From assembly GCA_015680685.1 (NCBI GenBank), contig MNCI01038211.1, forward strand, positions 387,859 through 451,858: DNA of 64,000 nt. Reading direction: 5' to 3'. The notes beneath the pieces are model-generated. The model worked only from the letters and a program-made list of their open reading frames with translations, had not been told where the DNA came from and did no database searches. Below, in pieces: positions 48,296-61,255 of this stretch (position 1 is its first letter; every line of letters starts with the position of its first letter). The position numbers were made by a program, and so were the translations under genes. This DNA is from Gnetum montanum. Its lineage: Eukaryota > Streptophyta > Gnetopsida > Gnetales > Gnetaceae.

Positions 48296-49186
48296 TGGAT
48301 TTTTACAGGAGAAGATAATAATTTTTTATTTTTATTATATAATAGAAGTTTTTTTAATAAAATATACAAAATTTTTGGATTAATGGGTAGTTATCTTGGC
48401 TCCAATCCATAAATATATTTTTTTAAAGTTCTTTTTTTTGTAATTGGGACTATATGATATTTTTTAGTAAACTTTTCCCTACTTGTTACATATATATATC
48501 CAAGGCATCTCTTGGAAAGTTTTATCATGAAATCATCATCATAATTTCAGAAATAATTTCACTAGTTCATCATTAGTTCATCAAATTATCAACATTCATT
48601 AACATCATTTATCATTATTTACTCAATCTTGGAAGTTGAATGGTTAGATTTAGGGGCATTCACTATTTCAATCATATGTTAGTCATTTCAATATTTTTTA
48701 GTGATGCCAGATTTATTTGAAAGATAGAATAGTTATCTATTTTTAATAAATTTTCATCTTAATGTGAATTGCTATTTGGGAGAAACTAGCTCCACAATTT
48801 GATAAATATTTTGAGTCTTGAAATTCTACCAAAATGAATGATTGTCAATGATTTGATAATTTCTCCGTCATCTCACAATGATTTAATGTGATTCTAGATT
48901 TATATGAGATTTAATATTTGTGAAAATACACATTTAAAGTTTTAACATTAGAAACTTAACAAATCTTAATTTACCATCTCTTAAATTTTCACTACCATAA
49001 TAATTTCAATTTTTGATAGATTGAAAAAAACCTAACATAACCTTAGTTTTTGAATATATTTTATAGTACTTATTTTTTCCAAATTGTATATAAATTTCTA
49101 ATATTTTTTAAAATAAAAATTTTATTTTCTAGTTCATTATGAATTCAAGATAACTAAGTATTCTTTTGGTGCCTAAAATTTCTTCA
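48296..49186 (+). repeat. Copia 5' LTR
   Basis: Matches 53,281-54,212 over most of its length, for example AAGGCATCTCTTGGAA and TCATTATGAATTCAAGATAA. Ends CTTCA just before the PBS. The start is inferred from alignment of a degraded TG. Confidence 0.8.
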
Positions 49187-49188
49187 CT

Positions 49189-49200
49189 TGGTATAAAAAT
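49189..49200 (+). promoter_or_regulatory. Copia primer-binding site, Met-tRNA type
   Basis: TGGTATAAAAAT matches the first six bases of TGGTATCAGAGC and then diverges. Position two bases after the LTR supports it. Confidence 0.5.
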
Positions 49201-50030
49201 GAGCATAAAAGATAGAGCTAGATGCTTTATCATCTTTGATGGCTTTCAAGATTTTAGTCTATGGACAATGATAATGAAAAAACTTCTTACACATAATGAA
49301 TTTTGGGAAATAGTTAAAATAGGTGCCAAGTTCATCGATAATTTTGAAGATTTCACCAAATTACAAATCTAAGAATATGAAATAAAGAATAACAATTTAG
49401 CTCTCATGATGCTATTGGCTACTATTTTACATATTATATCTTATAGATACAATCTCTATATTATCTGAAAAAAGAAGAAGCATGGAATAATCTCCAATTA
49501 GAATACAAAGAAAAATTGAAAAATAAGCAATTCTATCAACTAATCTACAAATAAAAATTTGATACCCTGGAAATTAGAAGAAATGAAAGTGTCAAAGACT
49601 TGTTTATTAGAATGTATGACAACTTACAAAAAAGAGATGAATATTGATGTGGATATAGCAATAGGTAAAATGTTTAGAAAGTTATTCAAACTCTCTACAT
49701 AGATTTAAGATTTGAAAACATGATAAAAAAACATTACTTTTTCAAAGAACTTCAAGATGCTTAGTATCCATGAATTAGTTGCTCAAATGAGAACCCTAAA
49801 ATTAATGAACAATAACAAATAATCTAGTGAAGATGATCAAGACTACATAACTAATGAAAGATGGAAATATAGGCAAGGAAGATTCAAAGGAAGAGGAATA
49901 TTTAATTATCATAATAGTGATCAAAAAACAAACTTAGAAGAAAATTGTAGTTCAAATACAAGAGGAAGAGGAAGAGGTTCAACAAGAGAAAGAGGTAGAT
50001 CGAATTAATCTAGAAGACAAAGATAGGATT
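49199..50030 (+). pseudogene. gag: Copia gag (broken)
   Basis: MSIKDRARCFIIFDGFQDFS begins a copia-type gag. The FDGxxxSLWxxxM pattern is present, followed by LLTHNEFWEIVKIG and later YYLKKEEAWNNLQ. A basic, Gly/Arg-rich stretch (GRFKGRG, TRGRGRGSTRERGR, about 49,880-50,000) resembles an RNA-binding nucleocapsid tail. TAA at 49,370-49,372 and later frame changes break it. Confidence 0.8.
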
Positions 50031-50199
50031 AAGAATGAACTCCATATTGAAAATTCTACAAAAGAAAATCTCATACGATCATCCACTGCTAGAAAAAATA
50101 AATTTTAAAATAATACATGGATAAACTTCACAAATAGAATAAGATACTCCCTCATCATCTCAAAAGGATACTCAAGAATAAGAGCAAGAAAATTATGCA

Positions 50200-51420
50200 A
50201 CCTTAAAATTCAATTAAGGAAAGTAAGTAAGAATATTGGATTATAGACAATGGATGCTTCAATCACATTACATCCTCCAAAAATTATTTTCTAAATTACA
50301 AAATAAACAAGAGTTTTGGCAACATCAAAAATTGGAGTTGAAAAATAATTAGTCTAGAAGGAATAGGAGATTATGTAGCTAAATTAAATAATGGATAGAA
50401 AGTTATCATTTCCAATGTACATTATATTTCAAATCTTTCTAACCTTTTCATATCAATTGGACAAGTCTTTAATAAAAGAAATAGTGTTAATTTCAAGAGT
50501 AATTTTTGCATTATTAACAAACCCAATGATGAAGAAATCATCAAAATCAAAGCCTTGAAAAATACAATATATTTCCTTAAATGCAAATATCTCAATGAAA
50601 AAGGAGATATCATAAGAAACCATACTAAAGAAAAACATGTCTTCATAACAAAAGCCAATGTTACTCCAAGCAAAGATTAAGTCAAGAAAAAGTATAATGA
50701 GGATTTCAGCAAGTCTAAACTTTGGCATGGAAGGCTTGGTCACACCTCCTATGAAAAAATTAGAAGAATGATCAAATAGGAAAAGGCTAAAGGAATAAAA
50801 ATTTGAGATATTCCTCAAGATAAGTGATACTTTCATATAAGGAAAGCAAACCAACTCTCTTCACAGCTCTCACATGATAAAGAAGGGAAAACCATTTGAT
50901 CTTCTATACATGGATCTTTTTGAACTAGTGTTTACTATTTTAATAGAAGGGAAAAATTATTTCATGATCATAGTAGACAACTACTTAAGATACACTTGGA
51001 CTTACAATCAAAAGTAAAAGAACAAGGTCATTAAATATTTTAAAACTTTCCACAAACTAATTGAAACCTTTATGAATATCAAGATTAAGACCATGAGATA
51101 AATAAAGGAGGTGAATTCATAAATAAAGAATTTAATAAGTTCTTTAAAGAAAATGGTATCTTTTATCAATTCACATATGGATATAGTTTGCAATCAAAAA
51201 GAGTAACTAAAATAAAGAATAGAATAATACAAGATGCTTACTAAAGTATGCCTCACTACCTAATCAATATTTAAGTATGACGATCATTATTGCTTGTGAT
51301 ATTTCTAAATGAATCATCATCAAAATAAATGAAGAAAGATATTCATATGAATTTCTATAAAATATAATTCCTAACCTCATTCATATGAGAATATTTGGAC
51401 ATTATTTCTATGTAATGATC
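50200..51420 (+). pseudogene. Copia protease and integrase (broken)
   Basis: Protease: WIIDNGCFNHITSSKNYF near 50,236 (D-N-G-C in place of D-S-G-A/C). Then SKLWHGRLGHTSYEKIRRM near 50,715, the GAG-pre-integrase motif. Integrase core near 50,895 on: LLYMDLFELVF, then FMIIVDNYLRYTW and GGEFINKEFNKFFKENGI. Stops and frame changes throughout. Order PR-INT before RT confirms Ty1/copia. Confidence 0.83.
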
Positions 51421-51899
51421 CCAAAACAATTCATTGACAAACTTGAAGACAAAGGAAAGAAATGCATCTTTCTTGGTTATGATTCTCATACCATTAGATA
51501 TAGGTGATACGACCTAATAAATTAGAAATGGTATGTTTCAAGAGATGTTATATGTGATGAGACAAAGTTCAATATAAGTGATTTTTTCAAACAACAAGAG
51601 AAATAAGGCATATATCAAAGTTTAAAACCTTTGGTTCAAAGAGATCATCCTTGCACTTAAATACTAGATATAAATTTTAAAAAGAAGAATTGCAAGATCT
51701 CACAATATTATAAATATGACATATTCAATAGTTTCAAGTGAATCAACCAATATAAATGAAGCCATAAAATTAAAGGTCTAGAAAAAATCCATGAATAAAG
51801 ACTATAATGCCATTCTACAAAATAACAAATGAGAATTAGTGGAAAAATCAAAAGATAAAAAAGTTATTAATTGGAAATAGCTATATACAACAAAGTATG

Positions 51900-53160
51900 A
51901 TGAGAAAGGTAAGTCAAAACACACAAAGAAAGAAGTGTGGCAAGAGGATTCAAATAAATAAATAGATTAACTATGAAGAAATCTTTGCATTGGTTGCTAG
52001 ATTTGAAACCATGAAATTCATTCTCTCCCTAGTAGCATATAAAGATATAAAGGTTTAACAGATGGATATCAAATTAGGATTTCTAAATGGATACATCAAA
52101 GAGAAATTATACATCTATTAGCCCAAAGGTTATGTTATTAAAGGAAAAGAGAACAAAGCATGAAAACTCAACAAATCTCTATATGGCCTAAAGCAAGCAC
52201 CTACAACTTGTATCCAGAGAATTAATGACTTTATTATCGAAAAGAATTATCATAATTTCATGTTTGAATCAATACTATATTTGAAGAAGGAAGGACATGA
52301 ATTCGTTATCATATCACTATATGTAGATGACATATTTTTTATTATCACTAGTAAAAGGCTAGTAGAAGATTTCAAGAATGACATGAAAATTGAATTTGAA
52401 ATGAAGAACCTCAAAGAACTCAAATACTTCCTAGGAATTGAAGTGAACTAGGATAAGGTGGAAATGAATATTCATCAAACCAAATACAAAAATTCCATCA
52501 TTAAAAAATTCAATCTAATAAATGAGAAGCTAGTCAGTAGTCCTTTTTCATATAGTTTAAAGTTAACTAGCAAATATAAGATTCCTGTAATAGATGCAAC
52601 TATGTATAGAACCATGATTAGATCACATTGGTTTCTCTACCACATAAAACTAGATTTAGATACTTATCCAAATTCATGTAAGAGCCAAGACAATTTGACA
52701 TGTAAACATTTGTGCATGTTTTCAAGTATGTAAAAGAAAATTACAACTTTGGGATCCAATTTAGTAAAGAAGATAATAAGATTCATGCATCTTTTGATGT
52801 TGATTGGATAGGAGACAATGATGATAGAAAATTAACATCAAGAGCTCTCATTATGCATGTTGAATCCAATATAATAGAAATCTAAGAAATAATCATCCAT
52901 CAACTTATTTCCTTGTGAAGTAGAATTTATTGCCATGGCTAAATGTCTATAATAGATATTCTAGCTAAATAAACTTCTCTCACACTTCCTTCAAAATTTG
53001 TATTATGACAATACAATAGTAATTCAATGATCCCAAGACTATGTGCTTCACAAAAAATCCAAACACATTAACATCAAGTATTATTTCATCAAGCAAGAAT
53101 TGAAAGAAGGAACCATCAAACTAATTCACATTAGTTTAAAATAGTAACTTGTTAACTTAC
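51900..53160 (+). pseudogene. Copia reverse transcriptase and RNase H (broken)
   Basis: RT motifs: MDIKLGFLNGYIKEKLYI (about 52,062), NKSLYGLKQAP (about 52,170) and LYVDDIFFIIT (about 52,317), which keeps the catalytic Asp pair. MKNLKELKYFLGIEV and the thumb region follow in the same frame to 52,451 and beyond. RNase H begins FASFDVDWIGDNDDRKLTSR near 52,790. The RT is the best-preserved part of the element, with one 63-codon stretch open from 52,260. Confidence 0.9.
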
Positions 53161-53270
53161 TATCAAAAATTCATTTGTCTCATAAGATCAAGTACCTTAA
53201 TGAATCTATAGGAATTCAAATCATGACAAAAAGAAAAAAGAAATGATGAATAAAGATTGCCTTCCACTCT

Positions 53271-53279
53271 AAGGAGGAA
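53271..53279 (+). promoter_or_regulatory. Copia polypurine tract
   Basis: AAGGAGGAA one base before the inferred 3' LTR start. Confidence 0.65.
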
Positions 53280-53280
53280 T

Positions 53281-54212
53281 TATTAACTTTTCAAAGTAGA
53301 AGATAATAATGTTTTATTTTTATTATACAATATGAGTTTATTAAAATAAAATATATGAAATTTTGATATTAATGGGTAGTTGTAATATTACTTTGGCCCC
53401 AATCTACATATATATTTAATTTTTGAAGTATTTTGTTTTATCATTAGGGCTAATTATATTATTTTTTATAAACTTTACCCTACTTGTCACATATATATCC
53501 AAGGCATCTCTTGGAAATTTTTATCATGGAATCATTAGCATAATTTTAGCAATAATCTTACTAGTTCATCATCAATTCATTAATCTTTCATCAATTCATC
53601 AATTATCAACATTCATCAACATCATTCATGATTATTTATTTAATCTTGGAAATTAAACAATCAAAATTAGGGGCATCCATTATTTTGATCATACCTAAGT
53701 CATTTCAAACTATTTTTTTATTAATTCTAGATTTATTTAAAATATAATATTTATCAAGTTACCACATATAGCCAAAATTTCATCATTATATCTATCACAA
53801 TTTGGAAGAAACTCACTCTACAATTTGGTAGATTGCCAGTCCCAAATGTTTACCAGAATGAATGATGATAAATGATTTGATCATTTCTCACTTATCTTAC
53901 AATAATTTTATGTGATTCTAGATTTATTTGAAATATAATAACTATGGAAAGGTTTAGTTAACATTTTAGCACCACATACTTAACAATGTTTGAGTGATCA
54001 TCTCCCAAATTTGCACTACTAGGATTACCATGATTTTTGATAGATTGGAGAAAACATAATATAACCGTATCCTTTGAATATATTTTGTGGTAATTAATTT
54101 TTTCAACATGTATATTAATTCTTAATCTTTATAAACATATAAATTTATTTTCTCATTCATTATGAATTCAAGATAACCAAGAAATTCTTTCACTATCTAA
54201 GACTCCTTTACA
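53281..54212 (+). repeat. Copia 3' LTR
   Basis: Pairs with 48,296-49,186. Ends about TTTACA. Both copies are AT-rich and carry the TACTTGTYACATATATA...CCAAGGCATC block. Confidence 0.8.
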
Positions 54213-56565
54213 TCTAGTTTAAATGATAAATCACTAAACTACCAAGGCATCAAGGATCTTGTTGCTACTTTACATGAATCTAATCTAGTAATTTTGACTA
54301 AATCACCAAGCTATGAAGTTAACTAGTCACACGACTCAAGAAATCCATAAACCATTGACTTTTTCTGTCTAATACTAGATGGTAAAGTTAAAAGTGATTA
54401 AGCATTTAATCCACCTTCTCTGATGTTTGTTCAATTGTGGTTGATTCATCATGTACTACAATTCCTTTTAATCATTCCAAATCATTAATGTTTCATTAAA
54501 CAACATGTAGAACCAAATCATAAAGGTAAATATCACAACTTCTAACTCAAGGTCATGAGTGGAATCATGTGTCTCATGAGGCTTTAGTTACCCCAAAGAA
54601 TATGCTAAGACTTTGTCCTCTTTCATGAGGATTTTTTCTTATAATTTACATTATTGCATTGTAGAGTCTGGTGAATTAATTATCTAGGAGACCATGAGTT
54701 ACATAGGATGAAAGTGATAGGATCATGGTATGTAGAACATGTAAAATTGGGGAAAATGCTAAAAAATAATTACTTGGATTAATGAAAATAATATTAAATT
54801 ATTAATTCATGAATAATAATTATTAATTCTCAATTATCTATAATCTATATTAATTCTCTATGCTAGATGATATTTGATGGTCCTCCTTGGTCACCTAATT
54901 ATCGCCACTTTGATTATGCATCAATCTACATTAGTTTGGTTTTGGGTTAATGTTGTAAGTAACTTTTGACTATTGCTAAAATTTACTATGCATCATATGA
55001 GATCTTAGCTCCTCACCCATGCCATATTAAACATTTAACAAGTAAGTATTACTAGTCACTAGAAGTAGCAAGTATCTTGAATGAGCATTTGATGATTAAC
55101 TATTCAAATTCCAATGGTTGGAAGTTTAAATAATCTAGATGAGCTATGGGTCACATGAGTTGGCATTGATAAAAGTGGGCTTTTGAAAATATATTCATTG
55201 TAAATTATTTAGGTTGCACTTGGCCATCTCTTCTAATTTATCATCATTTCTTCTATGACATTGGTAATTGTAATCTACATCACCTCACATTCAATAGAAG
55301 AATACATACTACAAGCCACAAGTTGCATCAACTAATAGTTAATATTTTGACCAAGTTCCAAGCATATACAACTTGCAAGTTGACTTAAAAAAGCTTCACA
55401 TTCTCCCTTTGGTATCCAAGTACTCTTCTACTATCTTACTAGCTCATCATGAGAGTTTCCATGGCTAAAAATTATAAATGAAGCTTTAAGGATTGTTAAC
55501 AATAAGGGCTATCACTTACATGAGGTTACAACTACATGTTAAGTCATAGAAAATCATCAAAAATCAATAATCTCTAAGCATTAATTTATGGCCTAATATA
55601 GCCCCAAACTAGGTAATTATCATTTCAATTAAAGATAGTCAAAAAATATGCATGCAATAATGATGGAAAAAAATGTTAACCTTTTGTTATGTCAAAACCT
55701 TAGAGAAAATGAAGAATGTAGAATGTGTGTTTGTGATTGTATTCTTGCAAGACCATGAAAGTGTATAATGAGCAAGAAATTCCAATGGAGATCCAAGACT
55801 TTAGAATAAGATCTCAATGAACCAAGACTTCAAGTATGATAGCTACAATGCTTTAATATAATTCTAAAGTGGACAAGATGAGAACGTGGACGGAAACAAA
55901 GTCTATGAATGAAATGAAGATGTTTCCAAGACTATTGAGATGCTAAATAATAGAGGAATGCTCCATAAATCAAAATGATCATGCAAAGTAGACATCTCAA
56001 TTTAATAGTAGATATCTATTTCCAAAGATAGATATCTATGGGTAGATGTCTACATTTTCAAGTATATGTCTCTCTTGCATTGAAATTGTTTGCAATTAAA
56101 CATCCCTTCCTTGAAGTAGATGTTCAAACTAGCTATTTAATAGTCATTGCATGAATTCTAAGGATTTTTTTGGAAACTCAAAGGTTATAAGACTAAGTGA
56201 AGTTCTTGGAAATTGTACAAGTACTATTCATTATCAAATTTATCCAAGGCTACTCAAAGAGATTTTGTAGATATCCTTCATTGTATTATCATATATATGT
56301 ATTGGTTCAATTGAGCCTCATTACAAAGACTTTGTAAATTGAGTTACACTTTCTCCTTAATATTTTTATTTATTTCTTTGTAGCCTTGTAGGGTTGATGT
56401 ACTTCTTGTAAGAAGGCATCTTCGTTGAGCTTGTTAGGACCTTGCAAGGTTAAGTGTTCTTGTAGTGAAAAAACACTCTTGTGTGTAGCTCACATTTTTA
56501 AAGGTTATGGGATCCTTTAAAGAAAATATTAAGCTTGTTATGACCTTTCAAGATTGACTGGTTTC
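54213..56565. other. Unassigned sequence, perhaps an old LTR at its right end
   Basis: No coding motif recognised. About 56,290-56,565 contains repeated CCTTGTAGGGTTGA/CCTTGCAAGGTTAA words and an ATATATGTATTGG stretch, resembling the R/U5 of a plant LTR. A small cluster of 10-bp palindromes (TAGATATCTA at 56,009 and 56,029, TAGATGTCTA at 56,043) precedes it. Confidence 0.4.
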
Positions 56566-57560
56566 TGTTGTGACCAAAAACGTTGGTGGCTGGAACACCG
56601 AGAGGTTGCCGGGTGAACAGTTTCACCTCAAATCCATGCGAGGGTTGTGCTAGAGAGAAACGGAAGCAGGGTGCCCTGAATTGTCTAGTCGATTAGACAA
56701 GGACTTAATTGACGTACCTTAACCTTTTGTAAACATTTGTTTTGGAAGCAAGGCACACGAAGTAAATCAATGATCAACAAATATAAAGCGGTGAATATAG
56801 TGCAAAAACAATGATGATAGTAAGAAAGTAGCAATAGAATTGGGTGAGAAAGTGCACCGTCCCAAGGTTGTGGGTTTGATCTTTTGCTTTGTTGAAAGGC
56901 ATACAATGAAACATGCAATATGGAAGAGGCACAGCTTAAACAGAGTAGTATGATAGCATATCTTTGAACTGTGGAGCCAACTAGCAAACTCAAAGCCAAA
57001 CTATGCTCTCCAAAATCCAACTTAAAAGTTGTTACCCCAGCCAACAGCCCAACCCTTCGAGCATTTCTTACCAGAGTATTTATAAGGCTAGGAGCATGAG
57101 AAAAATGTGGTCTGGATGCCACGTGTCCTAGGCCCCACAAGGTGCAATCATTGGTTGTAGTATGTAGGTGTGCGATGCTGGAGGTGAGCTTCATTACGCT
57201 GTGACCATACTATTGAAAGTACATGTGCCAAAATTTGGTGTGCCAAAAATGCAAGAAAAATGGAGCCTATGCTCCAAGACTACATCTTCCCTACTTTTGT
57301 GAGCAAGGTTAAGCATAGGAACAATTTTTTGGGATTAACCATGGGTATGCAAAATGAAGCAAACCTGCTGATTTTGTCTTCAAAAGAGATATCAAGCAAG
57401 AATAATCATTGTCAACAAGTTATAGAGATAACCAAAGACATCTTGATGCCTCCATGCCAGTGTTGCCCATGCTGTTCAACACATTGGCGTAGCGTAAGTA
57501 ACTGCTCACTATGTTGTGCTACGCTATGTAGTGTAGCATAGCGTAGCCACTAGTTTTGAT
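56566..57560 (-). repeat. LTR-like end of a Tat-like element (minus strand)
   Basis: Base composition becomes clearly richer in G and C from TGTTGTGACC at 56,566. Read on the minus strand this gives a possible LTR ending GGTCACAACA. It carries a G-box CACGTG (57,120-57,125), a TATA box TATAAATA (57,077-57,084) and a long leader. A 169-codon open frame on the minus strand (57,194-56,685) lies across the TATA box and is probably not a gene. No second LTR copy was found, so the right limit is a guess. Confidence 0.4.
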
Positions 57561-59650
57561 AGAAAATTTGTGTAAGAGCCGAGAGAGTGCTATACTATGT
57601 AGCTTAGCATAGCATAGCAGCTAGTGTATCATGCTTCCTTATTCAATTTTCCATTTTCTACCAAGAAACCTTGCTCGAGGCCTGAGGGCTAAGTGGGGCA
57701 ACTAGTTTTGGAGGCCAAATTGTTGCCAACCATAGTCTTCTTTTGGAGTCACTTGGCAAAGGGAGACCTTTGTGCACTTTTTCCTTGTTACGCACTACTA
57801 TGCTACATAACATAGCATAGTGTAGCACCTTGTGTTGGTGGAGCAAGTTTGCTTGATAGTTGCAACATGAGCAAATGCTTTGGAAGACCAACTTGTCATC
57901 ACCTTACATCTCAAACATTTGATTGATCTCTTCAAGGCTTGCTATGCTACATAGCATAGTGTAGCATAGCAGATTTCTATGCTAGAAGACTTGATGAACT
58001 ATTTTTCTCATCCAAAACACTTTCAACAACTCCTATCATGGTCCTTGGGTAGACTGCCAGCTGGGTCAATTTTCTGGTTAGGCAGGATGGAGAGTCCAAC
58101 AGGCTTGTTAGCCTTAGAGATAGAAAACTTGTTGGACTATAAAATCTATCGTTGGTGCCTACACCATTCTGTCAATACATCATGATGCTGCACTTGTGGA
58201 AATCCTTGCCCAAATTCCAAGACTCTGCTGAAGCATGAGGGTCTTGAAATTTTATGGTGTTTCACTAGCCCCTCTTTGTTGACATTTGGAGGATCTGCCG
58301 GAGAGACATCGACAAAGAATACGAAACACCATGAAGGACAAGCTGCTAACATTGCTCTCCAGTGGTCACTTAGATGTCATTTTTCTATTCTTGGAAGTAT
58401 CAGGGTAGTCATGTAGTGAAAGGGGAAAAGGATGGATTTGAGGGGACAGGTTTAGGAAAGGAAAAGATGTAAACATAGCGTAGTCCCTCATCGAAGTGCT
58501 TGTAAGGGAGTCGGTACACATGGGCATCTTTCTTTTGCTAGCTTTTGACTTCTCATCAAAATGCTTAGAGATGGTCATTATGAAACAGTTGATGTGCCAT
58601 TTTTTTTGGCACACCTCTTTTTTTTAGCTCTTTTGCTCTTTTACACTTTTGCATTTTTCTTCTGTTGCTTAGCCATGTTCACTGGCAAACAACCCTATTA
58701 TTGTAGGACAGATGTTTCCTCCCTGATATGAGTTGTGTTACATCCATGTGAGGCTTTGACCTACCTACAGGTGCTTCCCATGTGGCGAGCTACATTATGC
58801 ATGTCATGGACTTTGCGATTGAGCATGTGGGAGGGCTTTATATGTATCGGGCAAGCTTGTAAAGGAGATATGAAATAGGAAGCTATGAGGGTGAGAAACG
58901 AGGTGAAGAAGGTTAAGAGGAAGGGTAGGATGTGCACTCCCAAGTAGCCAAGCTAGTCAGAATGGTCACCTCGAAGTGATGTAGTGTTCTATCCTCCTGG
59001 TGAAATGCATCTCTAACCAACACCATCTTAGCTTGTATCCTGCAAACACAATAGAGAGTAGACCAAAAAAGCGTAACCATGAAATGAGATGAGGGAAGAA
59101 TCCCCCTTACTTTAAACACTGCTGAAGTAGTGAGCATTGTTGCTAAGGCATGCAATGTCTAAAGCAAGAAGGCTAGCAACAGTTCTAGCACTGGCAGACT
59201 AAAGGGGTTGGCACAGATAAGGCTAGGAGTTACAGGGATTGCTAGTGCTTAGGAGTCCCCGCCTAGGGAAAACATCATGCAATTCAGTTGTAAGTTGAGA
59301 AACCTAGCAGCTAAATGTCTTTTGAGCTCAGATGATGCCGGGGGCTGGAGGATAGCAACTTTGTGACTAGGCCACAATAGTGTTGGGACTCTAGCAGCAA
59401 GCGCTAACAATAGGAGCTATCGCCAGGGAAAACGGTTGTGGTAGCATTTGCTCCAGAAGGTCAGCAAGATGTTAGATGACATCTCTAGAGGATTAGCAAG
59501 ATGCCAGGGTCAGTGGCATTGTATGTGTTCCAGAGGGTGTTTTCTTATCATCGTGAACTGCATTCTGGAACTGCAACGTTCCACCCCATGTTGGCACTAT
59601 GCACACTCGCTTGTTTGTGGGATCATGGATGTAGCCTGAGAACGTTATGT
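57561..59650. other. Unassigned region with GCTAC/AGCATAGC words
   Basis: About 57,480-57,970 is scattered with variants of GCTACGTAGCATAGCGTAG, often as short inverted repeats. No open frame shows domain motifs. It probably belongs to the 3' part of the minus-strand Tat-like element. Confidence 0.4.
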
Positions 59651-59654
59651 CACG

Positions 59655-60030
59655 AACCTAGTTTAAGGTCTTGGTAGACCATCATATGTACTGGTTTTAA
59701 GGTCCCAGCAGACCACGATGTGCTAGTTTAAGGTCCTAGTAGACCGTTGTGCTAGTTTAAAGTCCTAGCAAACTGCTATGCTAGTTTATCATTGTAGCAG
59801 ATGGTGGATGGGCTAGTTTAAGGTTGTACCAGACCATATGTGTCAGTTTTACATCATAACAAATGTCCTTTTCTAGTTTTACATCCTAGCAGATGGTCTG
59901 TACCATTATATAGTCATTGCGGACTATCTATGCCAATTTATAATCATAGCGGACTATCTATGCCAGTTTATAGTCATAGCAGACTATCTATGCTAGTTTA
60001 TAGTCATAGTGAACTATCTTTGCTTACCTT
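59655..60030. repeat. Tandem array A, about 30-bp units with a hairpin core
   Basis: About 12 units of 28-37 bp share AGTTTAAGGTCNNNGNAGACC. Each core is an inverted repeat, GGTC-N6-GACC, for example 59,667-59,680, 59,701-59,714 and 59,732-59,745. In the last units both arms change together to ATAGTC-N6-GACTAT (59,910-59,927 and 59,970-59,987). Lies just 3' of the pol remnant on the minus strand. Confidence 0.85.
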
Positions 60031-60039
60031 GCCTTTTCA

Positions 60040-61200
60040 TTAGACGTAGTATGGCTTGAGGTACAAGTGGTTCATGGGATTTGCAAACACTTTGCCATCC
60101 ATATCTACCAGTTTGAAGGCTCCGTTCTCATAAGCTAAGCTTTCGTGACTATGAATGGACCTTCCCAGTTTGCTAAGAACTTTTTTACATGCTTATGAAC
60201 AACTTTGAGAATTAGGTCCCCTTTTTTTATTGGTCTTCAATGCAGATTGAAATGATGCTTTTTCCGCTGCTTGTCTTGGTACTGTTTGATATGACCAAGT
60301 GTTTGAGCATGCTCCTCCTCTATGGAGTCAAGATCAATGATCCTTGACTCATTATTATGGGCCTCATTCATGACACTTGAAAGGATCATCTAAAGTGATG
60401 ATACCTACAATCCAAGACGTAACAATGCTTCAAATCCATAGACTAGGCTATAAGAAGTCTTACCTATGGCCATTCTACATGTTTTACGGCAAGCCCACAG
60501 CACGTAGAGGATTTGCCCGTGCCATCACCTCTTACCATTACTAAGCATCCTTTTCAGCAAGTTGATGATGGCCTTATTTGTTACCTCCACTTGTCTATTT
60601 TCCTACGGGTAGTATGGGGATGAAAAGGATTGCTTGATGCCAAGGTTGCTATAGAAGGTTTTGGTTTTTGTGCTACTAAACTGTGGTCCATTATCTATCA
60701 TAATAGTCATGGGAAGACCAAACCTTATTACTATGCTGTCCAAGATAAAGTGGAAAACCTGTTGAGATGTAGTTTTTCTAAGGGGGATAGCCTCTACCCA
60801 CTTTGTGAAGTACTCGGTGGTGGTGGTGATGAAGCTATGTCTTGTGGAAGACTTAGGTGAGATGGTTCCTATGATATCTAGTCCCCATCATTGTAATGGC
60901 CACGTAATTTGTGTAGGATGCAACTTAGTAGGTGAAACATGTATAATATTTGCATGACATTGGCATGTATCACATGTTCTAACTTTGGCAAGGCAATCTC
61001 ATTCCATGCAAGGCCAGTAATATCCTAGGCATTTGATTTTTGCTGCCATAGCCTTGGGAGCTATGTGTCCTCCACATAGTCCCTCATGAACTTCGTTAAG
61101 AACTTTCTATGCTTCTTCCCCACTAACGCAATTAGAAATATCCCATCAAAGGAGCATTTGCATAAGGTATTATCTCATATAAGGACATATTGTCGGGCTC
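60040..61200 (-). pseudogene. Tat-like Ty3/gypsy integrase (broken)
   Basis: Minus strand: HHCC-like N-terminus ([20 protein letters not shown], then CDTCQCHANIIH, about 61,080-60,940), WGLDIIGTISPKSS (first Asp, about 60,880), TEYFTKWVEAIPLRK, IDNGPQFSSTKT (second Asp, about 60,690) and ENRQVEVTNKAI (Glu, about 60,595). All three catalytic residues are still readable. The tail GDLILKVVHKHVKKF and WEGPFIVTKA follows near 60,200. The TEYFTKW and IDNGPQF forms suggest the Tat branch, judged by motif only. No chromodomain seen. Confidence 0.82.
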
Positions 61201-61255
61201 ACTTTCAGATCATATCCTTTTGAGCAAATGTCAAGCTGTGTGGATGTTCATCATG

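Larger units (their letters stand above)
48296..54212 (+). mobile_element. Near full-length Ty1/copia element (inactive)
   Basis: LTRs about 0.9 kb enclose gag, protease, integrase, RT and RNase H in copia order. The PPT (AAGGAGGAA at 53,271-53,279) precedes the 3' LTR and a Met-tRNA-like PBS follows the 5' LTR. The outer edges are eroded and I find no matching target-site duplication, so boundaries are uncertain by a few bases. Many stops; inactive. Confidence 0.88.

Noticed and set aside
50453-50854. 133-codon minus-strand open frame
   Set aside because: It is antisense to the copia protease/pre-integrase region, which has recognisable motifs on the plus strand.
56685-57194. 169-codon minus-strand open frame, the longest in the window
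   Set aside because: It spans a TATA box and leader-like sequence, shows no domain, and lies in an LTR-like end; more likely chance in the GC-richer segment.
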